Shown: one piece after another, positions 55,422 to 64,000 of the stretch
Layout of the letters: each line of letters begins with the position of its first letter
Numbering within the stretch: the stretch's first letter is position 1
DNA from: Acidiphilium sp. PA
GTDB lineage: Bacteria > Pseudomonadota > Alphaproteobacteria > Acetobacterales > Acetobacteraceae
Assembly: GCF_026191915.1 (NCBI RefSeq)
Contig: NZ_JAIMBY010000012.1
Location: forward strand, 7,501-71,500
DNA length: 64,000 bases
Reading direction: 5' to 3'
Made by a program: the position numbers and the translations under genes
The notes under the pieces: model-generated
What the model was told of the DNA's origin: nothing
The model's database searches: none
What the model saw: the letters and a program-made list of their open reading frames with translations, nothing else

Positions 55422-56473
55422 GCCGTCCGCCGGATCAGATCGCGGATCGGCACGAACCCCAGGAAGGTCGCCACCGAGACCAGCACCCCCGCGATCATTG
55501 CGGTATCGGTATTCAGCGCGGCGTCAAGGTCGAAATTCAGGACATTGGCCGGATCGGCCGCCAGCATGAACGCCAGATTATAGCCGGTTGCCGGCCCCTG
55601 CGTGCGCGGATCGGCGACGCCCAACCCGCCCAGGATCAGGCAGGGCAGCAGGATCAGCGCCTCGGTTTCGAACCCGGCGCCCTGCGTGAACAACGCGAAG
55701 CGCACGAACAGCCCGAGCACGGTGCCGAGCAGAAAGCCGCGCAGCAGGCCGAGCGTCGCGGCGAGCTTGTGCGGGTGGGCGGCGAACAGCATCACCGCGG
55801 CCCCTGACATCAACACGAAATCCGGTCCGTTCTCCCATTGCGACACGTACCAGAACAGGCTTGCCAGTCCGATCGCGAGCAAGGCCCGCACGGCATTGCG
55901 ATTGGCCTGGCCAGGCACCGGCGATTGCGCGTGATCCAGCCCCCCACTTCGATGCCCGGCGAACACCGCTGCCGCCAGCCCGGCGCAGACCACGCCCAAA
56001 GTGACCTCGGCGGTGCGCGTGATGGCGACGGTGAACGCCCCGGCCGGATCGGCGATGCTGCCATAGGCCACGATGCCGGTGGTGAGCCAGGTGAGCGCGA
56101 ATGCATAGGTGGCGAACTGGCGGGCCTTGGTGCCGAAATACACACAGACCGCCGCCCAGATCGCCATTGCCGCGTCGAACACCAAAGGCGCCTGCGCGAA
56201 CAAGGCGACGAAGGCCACACCCATCGCCGCGCCCACGAGCGTGCCGACCATGCGGTAGAACGATTTGGCAAAGGCATGATCCGGGGATGGCAGGCTTACG
56301 GTCAACACCGTCCAGGCCGCCCAGTGCGGGGTATCGAGGTCGAGCCGCATCGCCAGATAGAGCGCAAGCAGCGCGGCGAGCGCGGTCCGCACCGCGAACC
56401 CCAGATCGCGCGGCAGATCGGCGGCTAGGGCCGCAGCCGAGGAGCGCAACTGTGTGAAACCGGGAACCGCCAT
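55418..56473 (-). CDS. FUSC-family aromatic-acid efflux permease (AaeB-like)
   Basis: 351-residue inner-membrane protein with about ten hydrophobic segments in two clusters (for example AWTVLTVSLPSPDHAFAKSF, AIWAAVCVYFGTKARQFATY). AaeB/FUSC proteins export p-hydroxybenzoate and related compounds. It is shorter than typical AaeB (about 650), lacking the long C-terminal soluble part. First gene of a three-gene operon, divergent from a LysR regulator. Confidence 0.92.
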   Translation of the reverse strand: MAVPGFTQLRSSAAALAADLPRDLGFAVRTALAALLALYLAMRLDLDTPHWAAWTVLTVSLPSPDHAFAKSFYRMVGTLVGAAMGVAFVALFAQAPLVFDAAMAIWAAVCVYFGTKARQFATYAFALTWLTTGIVAYGSIADPAGAFTVAITRTAEVTLGVVCAGLAAAVFAGHRSGGLDHAQSPVPGQANRNAVRALLAIGLASLFWYVSQWENGPDFVLMSGAAVMLFAAHPHKLAATLGLLRGFLLGTVLGLFVRFALFTQGAGFETEALILLPCLILGGLGVADPRTQGPATGYNLAFMLAADPANVLNFDLDAALNTDTAMIAGVLVSVATFLGFVPIRDLIRRTA

Positions 56474-56569
56474 GACGAGAATGATATATTCATATTTGTT
56501 CGGTTAAGTTAAACCAAAATCTGATTTATCTCATGCGGAATTCACCATAAATCGCCAAGGCACCCCCCG
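56474..56569. promoter_or_regulatory. Divergent control region between FUSC operon and LysR gene
   Basis: 96 bases, AT-rich relative to flanks, holding the divergent promoters. ATATATTCATAT and GGTTAAGTTAAACC are candidate LysR-type operators (T-N11-A-like and dyad). The dyad GGTT-aagtt-AACC is the clearest. Proof of binding requires experiment. Confidence 0.5.
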
Positions 56570-57511
56570 ATGGACCAGTTAAGCCTGCTCAATACCTTTG
56601 TCCGCGTTGCCGAGCGCGGTTCGTTTTCGGCGGTGGCGCGGGATTTCAATACCTCACAGCCGGTGATCTCCCGCCAGATCGCGGCGCTGGAGGACCAGCT
56701 CGGCGTGCGGCTGATCCAGCGCACCACCCGTCGCCTGTCCTTGACCGAGGACGGCCAGGTCTATCTGGATCACGCGCGCGCCGTGGTCGAGGCGATGGAA
56801 GCGGCGCAGGCGAGCGTCGGCGTTGCCCAGAAAACCCCGACCGGGCAGGTCCGCCTGGGCGTGCCGACCTCGGTGGGCATGTATCTCGCGGCGAGGCTCC
56901 CCGAATTTTTCGCGCGCTACCCGGAAATGTCGATCGATCTGAAAATGCGCGATGGCGCGTTCGATCTGGTCGAGGAAGGGCTCGACCTGGTGATCTCGGT
57001 CGCGGAGGCGACGCAGGCGAGCGTGATCACCCGCACCATCGGCAGTGCCGCCTCGGTGCTGGTGGCATCGCCGGCCTACCTTGCCGCCCGCGGCAAGCCG
57101 GCGACCCCGCAGGAGCTGCTCGATCATGAGTGCATTGTCTACACCCGCCCGGGGATCGACCGGAACTGGCGCTTCTTCGGCAAGGGGGTCGATGAAACCG
57201 TGACGGTGCACGGCCGGTTCCACGCCGATTCGAGCGAGGCGGTCCGCCGGGCCGCGCGCGCCGGATTGGGAATCGCGATGTTGCCGCGCCTGACCACGAT
57301 CGATGACGTCAACACCGGCCGGCTGGTCACGTTGCTCGATGCGTTCTGTCCGATGAAGGTCAAGGTCTACGCCGTCCTGCCGTCAAGGCGCTACATTCCG
57401 GCGCGCACACGCGCGATCCTTGAGTTTCTGGTCGCCGAATTCGAGACCACGCCGTTCCTGCAATCCACCACGGGTGTCGCGGGCGTGCCGCAGGCGCCGA
57501 TCTTCGACTGA
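56570..57511 (+). CDS. LysR-family regulator of the aromatic efflux operon (AaeR-like)
   Basis: 313 residues: N-terminal winged helix (LSLLNTFVRVAERGSFSAVA, FNTSQPVISRQIAALEDQLG) and effector-binding domain (about 90-300). It is divergent from the FUSC-DUF1656-HlyD operon, the arrangement of aaeR with aaeXAB, so an aromatic carboxylate effector is plausible. Sequence class is the large CrgA/DhcR-type group. Confidence 0.93.
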   Translation: MDQLSLLNTFVRVAERGSFSAVARDFNTSQPVISRQIAALEDQLGVRLIQRTTRRLSLTEDGQVYLDHARAVVEAMEAAQASVGVAQKTPTGQVRLGVPTSVGMYLAARLPEFFARYPEMSIDLKMRDGAFDLVEEGLDLVISVAEATQASVITRTIGSAASVLVASPAYLAARGKPATPQELLDHECIVYTRPGIDRNWRFFGKGVDETVTVHGRFHADSSEAVRRAARAGLGIAMLPRLTTIDDVNTGRLVTLLDAFCPMKVKVYAVLPSRRYIPARTRAILEFLVAEFETTPFLQSTTGVAGVPQAPIFD

Positions 57512-57847
57512 GCATCCAGGGCGCCGCTGCGTACGGCGCGCCAGGATCGACGGCGGCCGACTGTCGCTAATTTTGATATCCATATATTATTGTTGGACAG
57601 TCTTATTTTGAAACTATTTTTGTCAAGACTCTGATACTAGGGATAGAGTAAAAATATAATTCAACGAAAATACAGAAATGACTTGCTTTCCCAGATCGAA
57701 ATCTATGATCCTCGGAAACGGAACAGCAAAAAATCGGTTTATTCACCTTCTGGTTGTACTGTTCTGTATAAATATCAGCTTGAGATTTCAAAAGCTGATC
57801 TGTTGGTCATGTTGCGGTATTTTCCGCGTTCACACTGGGGTCAACGA
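57512..57847. other. AT-rich intergenic region upstream of PEP-CTERM protein
   Basis: From 57570 to 57780 strongly AT-rich with TATATTATTG and AAAAATATAATTC. It contains a candidate promoter (57593-57620). No gene seen. The PEP-CTERM frame opens at 57683, but the segment before ATG 57848 is charged and not signal-like. Confidence 0.5.
57593..57620 (+). promoter_or_regulatory. Candidate promoter of the PEP-CTERM protein
   Basis: TTGGAC (57593-57598), 16 bases, TATTTT (57615-57620). Reasonable but not exact sigma-70 boxes in AT-rich DNA. It leaves a leader of about 220 bases. Confidence 0.35.
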
Positions 57848-59350
57848 ATGAAAAACAATCGATTGAATCAATGCAGTTCTCCCGCGCGCCGGCGTCTCCG
57901 GCCTGAACTTGTCGCATCCTCGGTCCTCGTCATTCTTGCTGCAATGAAACTGGCCGCCGCGGCGCCATTGGCGCTTAATCTCTACCAGGTCGATCAGTTT
58001 CAGGGAGCCAGTATCGATAGCAGCGGCAACCTGACCGGCTTCGGGTTCATCCCGCCGGACATGGGCGGTGCGGTGGCGAACGGCTATGTCGCGCAGATGG
58101 TCAATGACGAGTTCGCCATCTACACCCCGTCCGGCGCGCTCGCGACGCCTGCGGTGTCGCTCGATGCATTCTATGCCGGGCTTGGTGTGAATACATACAA
58201 GCAGGGCGGCAACCCGGATATTTCCGATCCGCGAATTATTTATGATCCGACATCGAAACGATGGTACGCAAGTGCAATCACCGTCGCAAACGCGGTCAAC
58301 AACACGATCCTGCTGGCCGTCTCCAAGGACAGCAACCCGCTCGATGGCTTTACCGGTTATGCGATCGCTTCGAAGAAGAACCAGTTCGCCGATTTTCCGA
58401 CACTCGGCGTCGATCATGGTGCCGTCACGATCTCGTCGAACAATTTCAATCGCAAAGGTAATTACACCGGCTCTTCGGTCTTTTCGATCCCGAAGGCACA
58501 GTTGATCAAGGGTGTCACCAATCTTTCCAATGTCAAAGAGTTCAACAGCATCAGTAAAATCGGCTTTACGCCCGAAGCCGTCACATCGGATGGCTCAGGC
58601 AACAAGACGACGATCCTGAGCAACAACTACGGCGCGAGCGGTCTGCTGGTCTCGACCATTTCGAACAATGCAGGCAAGAATGCAAACCTGAAACTCACCA
58701 GGACGATCAATCATTTCTCGGGCACGTTGACCAACGCGCCCACCCAACCGGGCGGCACGACCTACGATCCCGGCGATAACCGGATCAGTTCCGGCAGCTA
58801 TCAGGCCGGCAACTACATCTATTTCGCCAACTCGGTGCTGCACGGCGGGTCGGACCAGATCCAGTGGGGCGTGCTCAATGCCAAGACCGATTCCCTGATC
58901 AAGTCGGGCTTTGTCTCGCTCGCCAACGAAGACCTGACCTATGGCTCGATTTCCGGCAACGCCGCGGGGACTTTCGTGATCGGCTTCAACGGTTCGGGAT
59001 CGACCACGAACATCAGCGACTATGGGACGGTCTGCTCGGTGATGAGCGGCGCATGCAATTCACCCTCGCTGCTCTACAGCGGTCTCGCCAGCAACTATAA
59101 CGTGACCTTCGGCGGTCCCTCGAACCGCTGGGGCGACTATTCCTGGACTGCACCGGACACCGCCAACCCGAATAATTTCTGGTTCTTCGAGGAATATCCG
59201 ACCACCAACGGATCGTGGGGCACCATCATCACCGAGGTGGAAACCACGGTGCCCGAACCCGGCAGCCTGGCGCTGCTGCTGACCGGCGTTGTCGGGCTGA
59301 TCGGCCTGACCCGCGGCCGGCGGAACCGCACGACACGGCTTGGTGCCTGA
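57848..59350 (+). CDS. PEP-CTERM sorting domain exported protein
   Basis: 500 residues. Signal peptide (after a basic RRRLRPELV, a hydrophobic segment ASSVLVILAAMKLAAAA). The body is Asn/Gly/Ser/Thr-rich with a beta-propeller-like pattern (RIIYDPTSKRWYASAITV, GVDHGAVTISSNNF, NRWGDYSWTAPD). The C-terminus carries VPEPG, a hydrophobic helix (LALLLTGVVGLIGL) and a basic RGRRNR: a complete PEP-CTERM signal processed by an exosortase. No exosortase lies in this window. Destination is the outer surface or matrix; function unknown. Start chosen at ATG 57848 because the signal peptide then comes first. Confidence 0.92.
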   Translation: MKNNRLNQCSSPARRRLRPELVASSVLVILAAMKLAAAAPLALNLYQVDQFQGASIDSSGNLTGFGFIPPDMGGAVANGYVAQMVNDEFAIYTPSGALATPAVSLDAFYAGLGVNTYKQGGNPDISDPRIIYDPTSKRWYASAITVANAVNNTILLAVSKDSNPLDGFTGYAIASKKNQFADFPTLGVDHGAVTISSNNFNRKGNYTGSSVFSIPKAQLIKGVTNLSNVKEFNSISKIGFTPEAVTSDGSGNKTTILSNNYGASGLLVSTISNNAGKNANLKLTRTINHFSGTLTNAPTQPGGTTYDPGDNRISSGSYQAGNYIYFANSVLHGGSDQIQWGVLNAKTDSLIKSGFVSLANEDLTYGSISGNAAGTFVIGFNGSGSTTNISDYGTVCSVMSGACNSPSLLYSGLASNYNVTFGGPSNRWGDYSWTAPDTANPNNFWFFEEYPTTNGSWGTIITEVETTVPEPGSLALLLTGVVGLIGLTRGRRNRTTRLGA

Positions 59351-59371
59351 CGGAACCGACGCCTGAAATGA

Positions 59372-59403
59372 AGCAGGCGGCACCATCCGCGGTGCCGCCT
59401 GCT
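59372..59403 (+). terminator. Strong hairpin after the PEP-CTERM gene
   Basis: A 13-bp perfect stem, AGCAGGCGGCACC with GGTGCCGCCTGCT, loop six bases, 22 bases after the stop. No T-run, so termination could be partial or the hairpin may protect the 3' end. Confidence 0.65.
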
Positions 59404-59439
59404 GCTCATGCCGGACCGGTGAAACGCCGGCTCAGCGTA

Positions 59440-59769
59440 TCAACCGCGATCGCTGTTCGGCACCGCGTTGAACGCGGTCGCGAAGCCCGGCTGGACCAGA
59501 CCGATCTGCGACTGCGCCAGCTTTGCGGGGCTCCTGGGCGTCGCAAAGGTCGGATAGGTCTGCGCACCGTTGCCAGGATTGGCAGGCTCGGAAATCACCG
59601 GTACCCCGGCAACCCGAAACGACGGATACGCCTCACCCGCCACACCATTGGCGGCCGATGACACCAGCGGTTGAGCCGGCACCACGGGAATGCCCTGGTC
59701 GGCCAGGGCAGTGCCGGCACCGGCCAAACTCATCAGGACGAACGCGGCGGCGAGAGAAACATGTTTCAT
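59440..59769 (-). CDS. Small exported hypothetical protein
   Basis: 109 residues with a clear signal peptide (MKHVSLAAAFVLMSLAGAGTALA) and a Pro/Ala/Asn-rich mature part (QGIPVVPAQPLVSSAANG, NGAQTYPTF, GLVQPGFATAFNAV). GGAG precedes the ATG; a longer frame adds 27 residues without support. No domain recognised. No neighbours on the same strand within 150 bases. Confidence 0.72.
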   Translation of the reverse strand: MKHVSLAAAFVLMSLAGAGTALADQGIPVVPAQPLVSSAANGVAGEAYPSFRVAGVPVISEPANPGNGAQTYPTFATPRSPAKLAQSQIGLVQPGFATAFNAVPNSDRG

Positions 59770-59922
59770 AACGAACTCCAATTCAGTGCGGAGCGCGGCC
59801 GGCCTCACCATGGGGTCGTTACCGCGTCCTCGTCTGCTGCAACGCAACATAGGGCTGGGACGCTGTCATGGTGATGTCACAAATCGGCATAACATTCATT
59901 GATGCGCCGACATGAATATGCG

Positions 59923-60507
59923 TCAGCCCGGATCGCCCCGCCGCGCGGCCAGGACCAGCGCCTCGGCCTCCGGCCGATCCAGCGCCAGGGCTCGCTCGGC
60001 CGTCCCGCGGTCAAATCCCTGCCGCGCCAGGCTGCCGAGCGCGCGCATCCGGTCGCCATCGCCGAACGGAGGCAGGCGGCGGCGGCGCAGATAGAGGCAG
60101 GCGGCGGCGAGGTCGCGCGTCGCATCATCCGGCACCAGCCGCGCCGCGACCTCGGTATCGATGCCTTTGGTCGCGAGATGGGCGATGGTGGCCCGGCGGG
60201 ACTTGCCTTCGCGCGCGAGGCGGCGGGCGCGCGACGCGGCGAACTCGGCATCGTTGACGGCACCGAGCGCGCGCAGCGAGGCGATGATGCCGGGGATTGC
60301 GGCGCGCGCGGCGGTGCGGGCGGCGGCGATGGTTGCGGGTTCGGCGCCATCGGCTTCGGCGGCGCGCACCCAGCGATCGACCCGGCGGGTCAGCACGCGG
60401 GCGAGGCCGGCTTCGGTCGCGGCAAAGCGGGCGAGGTGGGCGATGGCGGCTTCGCGCAGGCGATGATCGGTGGGCGGTGGGCCCGGCTTGCGTTCCGCGC
60501 GTTTCAT
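59923..60507 (-). CDS. recX: Regulatory protein RecX
   Basis: 194-residue modulator of RecA filaments. Three helical repeats are seen: [40 protein letters not shown] and [20 protein letters not shown]. The start is at ATG 60507; the longer frame runs into mdh's upstream region without signal. recA is not adjacent. It is divergent from mdh. Confidence 0.88.
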   Translation of the reverse strand: MKRAERKPGPPPTDHRLREAAIAHLARFAATEAGLARVLTRRVDRWVRAAEADGAEPATIAAARTAARAAIPGIIASLRALGAVNDAEFAASRARRLAREGKSRRATIAHLATKGIDTEVAARLVPDDATRDLAAACLYLRRRRLPPFGDGDRMRALGSLARQGFDRGTAERALALDRPEAEALVLAARRGDPG

Positions 60508-60589
60508 CGCTTCAGTGTGGCATGGCGCATGGGTTGACCGGAAGCCCCGGCGGGCGATAGTGCGGCGCATCAAATCAGGAGCAAGTCCC

Positions 60590-61573
60590 ATGGCCAAATC
60601 CCCCGTCCGCATCGCTGTCACCGGCGCCGCCGGTCAGATTGCGTATGCGCTGGTGTTTCGCATCGCGAGCGGCGCGCTGCTCGGGCCGGATCAACCGGTC
60701 GTCCTCACGCTGCTCGACCTGCCGCCAATGCAGGGCGCGCTCAAGGGCGTGATGATGGAGCTCGAGGATTGCGCTTTCCCGATGCTGGCGGGCATGGAGG
60801 CGACCGATGATCCGAAAGTGGCGTTCCGTGATGCCGACATCGCCTTTCTGGTCGGCGCCCGGCCGCGCGGCAAGGGCATGGAGCGCAAGGATCTGCTCGG
60901 CGCCAATGCCGAGATTTTCACCGTGCAGGGCCGCGCGCTGAACGAGGCGGCGTCACGCGATGTGCGGGTGCTGGTGGTGGGCAACCCGGCCAACACCAAT
61001 GCCTATATCGCGATGAAATCCGCCCCCGACCTGTCGCCTGCCTGTTTTTCCGCGATGATCCGGCTCGATCACAACCGTGCCGCCTCCATGCTGGCGGGCA
61101 AGGCCGGCATCGATGTCGGCACGATCGAGAAACTGGTGGTCTGGGGCAACCACTCGCCGACAATGTATCCCGACTACCGCTTCGCCGAGGCGGGTGGGCG
61201 CAAGCTCGCCGCGATTATCAATGACGAGACGTGGAACCGCGAAGTCTTCATCCCCACCGTCGGCAAGCGCGGTGCGGCGGTGATCGAGGCGCGCGGAGCC
61301 TCTTCCGCGGCGTCGGCCGCCAATGCCGCGATCGATCAGATGCGCGACTGGGTGGTGGGCTCGCATGGCAAATGGGTGTCGATGGCGATTGCCTCGGACG
61401 GCAGCTACGGCGTGCCCGAGGGCATCATGTTCGGTGTGCCGGTGACCGCGGAGCGCGGCGTCGTGACGCGCATTCCAGGGCTCGCGATGGATGAATTCGC
61501 GAAGGAGCGGTTCGCGATCACGTTGAACGAGTTGAAGGAAGAACGCGACGCGGTGGCGCATCTGCTGGCCTGA
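60590..61573 (+). CDS. mdh: Malate dehydrogenase
   Basis: NAD-dependent enzyme of the citric acid cycle. 327 residues with the MDH type 1 pattern of the LDH/MDH superfamily: [19 protein letters not shown] at the Rossmann start, [22 protein letters not shown] and active-site residues in [17 protein letters not shown] and [13 protein letters not shown] (catalytic His). AGGAG precedes ATG 60590. This is the MDH-2/cytosolic-like subgroup (as in Thermus), distinct from the MDH of most other alphaproteobacteria. Confidence 0.96.
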   Translation: MAKSPVRIAVTGAAGQIAYALVFRIASGALLGPDQPVVLTLLDLPPMQGALKGVMMELEDCAFPMLAGMEATDDPKVAFRDADIAFLVGARPRGKGMERKDLLGANAEIFTVQGRALNEAASRDVRVLVVGNPANTNAYIAMKSAPDLSPACFSAMIRLDHNRAASMLAGKAGIDVGTIEKLVVWGNHSPTMYPDYRFAEAGGRKLAAIINDETWNREVFIPTVGKRGAAVIEARGASSAASAANAAIDQMRDWVVGSHGKWVSMAIASDGSYGVPEGIMFGVPVTAERGVVTRIPGLAMDEFAKERFAITLNELKEERDAVAHLLA

Positions 61574-61632
61574 CACGTTGCCCGACCCGGCGCCGCCCGT
61601 TAGACTCTGCTGGTACAGGGGGAGACCGGGCG

Positions 61633-62502
61633 ATGTCGGAATCGGAGACGATGGTGAATTTCGAGGATCTGGTCGAGTTCCCCGACCCGGCGACCCTGCC
61701 GCCGCTCGATCGGCCCGGGGTCGATGAGGCGGGTCTGACCGCGGATCAGGCTGCGTGGCGGCGGGATGGCGTGGTGATCAAGCGCGGTTTCATCCCCGAT
61801 GCCCTGCTCGATCCCTATATCGAGCGGCGTGCCGCCTATCGCGCGGGCGCAAAAGGCCATCTGGCGGGATGGCAATACGGGCATTGCTATGTCGGCCTGC
61901 CGAGCCTGCGCGATGTCGCGTTGTATCCGCCGCTGATGGATCTGCTGGGCGCGCTGATCGGTGAAGAAATGCTGTTTCATCTGGCGCTGACCGCTTGGGT
62001 GACCACCGGGCGCGAATGGCATCAGGACGATTATCTGAACCCGGATTTCGTCAACACCTGGTACGCGGCGGCGTGGATCGCGCTGGATGATATCGCGCCC
62101 GACAGCGGGCCGTTCGAATACGTGCCGGGTTCGCATCGCTGGGGTTTGATGCGCGGCGCACGCGTGCGGGCGCATCTGACCGAAGAAGAACTCACGCGGA
62201 TCGAGCCGGCGCATGGCATGAACCAATGGCCGAAATACGCTGAGCGGTTCGTAACCCCCGCGATCGAGGCGAAGATCGCGGGCTGCGGCATTCCCGTCGT
62301 ACCGTTTCTGGGCAGGAAGGGCGATGTGTTGATCTGGCATAGCCGGCTGATCCACCGCGGTTCGCCCAGCCAGCCGGGCCGGCTCCGCAAATCGCTGATC
62401 ACGCATTACTCGGGCATTCACCACCGGCCGGACATGGTGATAAAGGCGCGCGATGCGAACGGCCGCGCCTATGCGGTGTTCGACGAACCGGATCTGAACT
62501 GA
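61633..62502 (+). CDS. Phytanoyl-CoA dioxygenase family protein
   Basis: 289-residue Fe(II)/2-oxoglutarate-dependent oxygenase. The metal triad is visible as HxD in REWHQDDYLN (about residues 134-137) and the distal His in LIWHSRLIHRGS (about 240). The family includes phytanoyl-CoA hydroxylase and ectoine hydroxylase; the length and spacing do not favour ectoine hydroxylase specifically. Substrate unknown. A terminator follows. Confidence 0.9.
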   Translation: MSESETMVNFEDLVEFPDPATLPPLDRPGVDEAGLTADQAAWRRDGVVIKRGFIPDALLDPYIERRAAYRAGAKGHLAGWQYGHCYVGLPSLRDVALYPPLMDLLGALIGEEMLFHLALTAWVTTGREWHQDDYLNPDFVNTWYAAAWIALDDIAPDSGPFEYVPGSHRWGLMRGARVRAHLTEEELTRIEPAHGMNQWPKYAERFVTPAIEAKIAGCGIPVVPFLGRKGDVLIWHSRLIHRGSPSQPGRLRKSLITHYSGIHHRPDMVIKARDANGRAYAVFDEPDLN

Positions 62503-62516
62503 CCGTCGATCAAATG

Positions 62517-62550
62517 AAAATCCATCGCCGGTCTTGCGGCCGGCGATGGA
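62517..62550. terminator. Terminator between the dioxygenase and lipoprotein genes
   Basis: TCCATCGCCGG (62521-62531) and CCGGCGATGGA (62540-62550) form an 11-bp stem. On the minus strand it ends in TTTT, so it best serves the minus-strand lipoprotein gene, and it may stop plus-strand transcripts too. Confidence 0.85.
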
Positions 62551-62571
62551 TTCCGAGGCGCGGCGTTTGAA

Positions 62572-62781
62572 TTACTGATTGACCTGTTCGGTTTCCGAAT
62601 GGGTCGTCGTCACCGTCGCCGGCGGTGCCATGGGGGCGGCGAGCACCGGTTTGGTCGTGGTCTCCCGGGTCGTCGTTGTTGTCGTGGTGGGCGTATGGTC
62701 GGCGCAGCCGGCCAGCCCGATCCCGACAGCGGCCATGCCGGCGACCATCGCCAGCCTCATCGTTCGCGTGCGTGTCATCAT
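62572..62781 (-). CDS. Small threonine-rich lipoprotein
   Basis: 69 residues: basic N-terminus, hydrophobic segment (MRLAMVAGMAAVGIG), lipobox LAGC, then HTPTTTTTTTRETTTK with seven consecutive Thr. No domain. ATG 62781 chosen from several in-frame starts. It is followed on the same strand, further upstream, by another Thr-rich exported protein; the pair may share origin. Confidence 0.72.
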   Translation of the reverse strand: MMTRTRTMRLAMVAGMAAVGIGLAGCADHTPTTTTTTTRETTTKPVLAAPMAPPATVTTTHSETEQVNQ

Positions 62782-62809
62782 CGCTCCTGTCTGATTTTTC
62801 GGGTCGCGC

Positions 62810-63157
62810 TTAATTCGAGGGTGTCGTTGTCGTTGTCGTGGTACGCTCGCTGCGCTCGATTGCGACGGGCGGCTGCACCACTTTGGTCTGTGTGCTCTGC
62901 GACACCGCGGCCTCGCCGTTGCCGTAGGTGGTTTTGCGCGAATAGGTCCGGTCGCCCATGCCATCATTGGTCTTGGAGATGGTGGTGCGGCTCAGAACCC
63001 CCGGGGCGGGCGGATCGATCGGCGCGGGCGCGGGCGCTGCCTGCGCCGGGGCGACCTCGGTCGTGGTGGTGCTCGACTGATAGGTGGCGCTTTGCGCCAT
63101 GGCGGTGGCGCCGGTCATTGCCAGGGCGGCAATCGAGGCCAGTACGTACTTGTTCAT
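62810..63157 (-). CDS. Exported hypothetical protein with terminal Thr tract
   Basis: 115 residues with a signal peptide (MNKYVLASIAALAMTGATAMA), Pro/Ala linker (APAQAAPAPAPIDPPAPG), a middle SRTTISKTNDGMGDRTYSRK, and a C-terminus ending RTTTTTTTPSN. GAGGAG precedes the ATG. It is 28 bases upstream of the Thr-rich lipoprotein gene in the same direction. Function unknown. Confidence 0.75.
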   Translation of the reverse strand: MNKYVLASIAALAMTGATAMAQSATYQSSTTTTEVAPAQAAPAPAPIDPPAPGVLSRTTISKTNDGMGDRTYSRKTTYGNGEAAVSQSTQTKVVQPPVAIERSERTTTTTTTPSN

Positions 63158-63431
63158 GCGATGTCTCCTCAATAGTATTTAGATGCAATCCGTAACCATG
63201 AAGGAACATTTGGGGAGGGATCGTCGATCATTCCATTTAAAACTCGATTACAGTGTCGAGAGGCGTTTAAATTTTTACTATAGGGGTCAACGCCTTTATT
63301 TTGCCTCATCCCGGTATGGTTGCGCGTATGTTTGCCGGGAGTGACATGAAAAAGCCCGAATTGACATCAAGCCGGCATTACGGCGCGGACAGGAACTTCG
63401 CGCCGGGCGTGCACCAGGACACCGATGCGGG
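63158..63431. other. Intergenic region before nadK
   Basis: About 270 bases, partly AT-rich near 63230-63300 (TTTAAATTTTTACTATAG). No gene supported. A promoter for the minus-strand small exported proteins is expected in the AT-rich part. Confidence 0.45.
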
Positions 63432-64000
63432 TTACACCGTGAATTGTTCGCGGATGATGCGTTCGGACAGCGCGCGATCGGGGTCGGATAATATCCGCGC
63501 GCAGACCGAGCGGTCTTCGCTGGCGGCGACCGAGATGACGCGGCGCACCTCGGTCGAGTCGGCGACGGCGGAGACCGGGCGTTTTTCCGGCTCCAGAATC
63601 TCGAACACGACCTCCGACGACGATGGCAGCAAAGCGCCGCGCCAGTGCCGGGGGCGGAACGCGGCGATCGCCGTGAGCGGCAGCAGATTGGCGCTGAGCG
63701 GCACGATCGGGCCATAGGCCGACAAATTATAGGCGGTCGAGCCGGCCGGCGTGGAGATCAGCACGCCATCGCCGATCAATTCGGGCATGCGGATCTTGCC
63801 ATCGACCAGAATGCGGATTTTCGCGGCCTGGCGGAGCTGGCGGAGCAGGCTGACCTCGTTGAACGCCAGCGCTTCCTCGACCGCGCCGGTCATGGTGACG
63901 GCGTGCATCCGCAGCGGGTGCAGCTCGTTGCTCATGGCGCGCGCGATGCGGGCGGGCAGATCGGCTTCGGCAAAATCGTTCATCAGAAAACCGACCGAGC
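63432..64000 (-). CDS. nadK: NAD kinase (N-terminus beyond window)
   Basis: Phosphorylates NAD+ to NADP+. The visible 189 residues match the C-terminal part of NAD kinase: SVGFLMNDF at the edge (after the missing GGDGT motif), [12 protein letters not shown], the conserved [29 protein letters not shown], and the C-terminal strands. The frame is open to the right end, so the start is outside the window. Confidence 0.94.
   Translation of the reverse strand, partial: SVGFLMNDFAEADLPARIARAMSNELHPLRMHAVTMTGAVEEALAFNEVSLLRQLRQAAKIRILVDGKIRMPELIGDGVLISTPAGSTAYNLSAYGPIVPLSANLLPLTAIAAFRPRHWRGALLPSSSEVVFEILEPEKRPVSAVADSTEVRRVISVAASEDRSVCARILSDPDRALSERIIREQFTV

Overview
The window is a high-GC alphaproteobacterial chromosome segment, most likely Acetobacteraceae (Acidiphilium-like). 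That placement is inference from the hopanoid (hpn) gene order, the phasin, the CtrA-type regulator, the L31/ClpS/Hsp20 variants and the dispersed hairpin repeats. Ordinary coding DNA is very GC-rich. One interval, about 45.3-50.1 kb, is clearly lower in GC and looks acquired. No rRNA, tRNA or CRISPR array was seen. Two genes run off the ends: clpB at the left and nadK at the right.

Layout. 0-7.3 kb: clpB (minus), then a plus-strand run of MOSC protein, phospholipase-D-like protein, pgsA, mobB, a lipoprotein, moaD and moaE, which mixes molybdenum-cofactor and phospholipid functions. 7.3-8.3 kb: a CtrA-like regulator whose receiver domain has lost its phosphorylation site. 8.4-17.0 kb: an isoprenoid/hopanoid cluster with ispH-hpnH on the minus strand and dxs-hpnM-hpnI-hpnJ-hpnK on the plus strand. 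It supplies C5 units and then elongates, glycosylates and remodels the hopanoid side chain. 17.2-22.8 kb: a large secreted beta-repeat protein, a methyltransferase, a hydrolase and two cell-surface glycosyltransferases. 23-34.8 kb: thrS, a GH5 hydrolase, an ArsR/peroxiredoxin pair, recQ, cspA, clpS, a phasin, a D,D-carboxypeptidase and greB. 35-45.3 kb: a nitrate/sulfonate/taurine-type ABC transporter, an MFS permease and a peptide/nickel-type ABC transporter with a double ATPase.

45.3-50.1 kb is an accessory island. It holds a TNT-domain (NAD+ glycohydrolase-type) toxin translationally coupled to a small AT-rich probable immunity gene. It also holds an ABC-type AAA ATPase plus DUF4435/Toprim pair with the architecture of the PARIS anti-phage system. 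The island is bracketed by complementary halves of the dispersed repeat family and carries a truncated REP-associated tyrosine transposase (RAYT) at its right edge.

50-64 kb returns to core DNA: LysR regulators, an aldo/keto reductase, rpmE, a small heat-shock gene preceded by a ROSE-like RNA thermometer, an aromatic-acid-type efflux operon (FUSC/DUF1656/HlyD) divergent from its LysR regulator, a PEP-CTERM protein, recX, mdh, a phytanoyl-CoA-dioxygenase-like gene, two small threonine-rich exported proteins and nadK.

A recurring feature is a family of about 130-bp elements, six of them complete or nearly so and two or three as halves. Each has two A/T-loop hairpins flanking a GC-rich spacer, and one lies inside an ABC-transporter operon. 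Two genes (hpnK, recQ) have no ATG, GTG or TTG upstream of their essential N-terminal motifs, and dxs is preceded by an 18-codon ORF coupled by a TGATG overlap.
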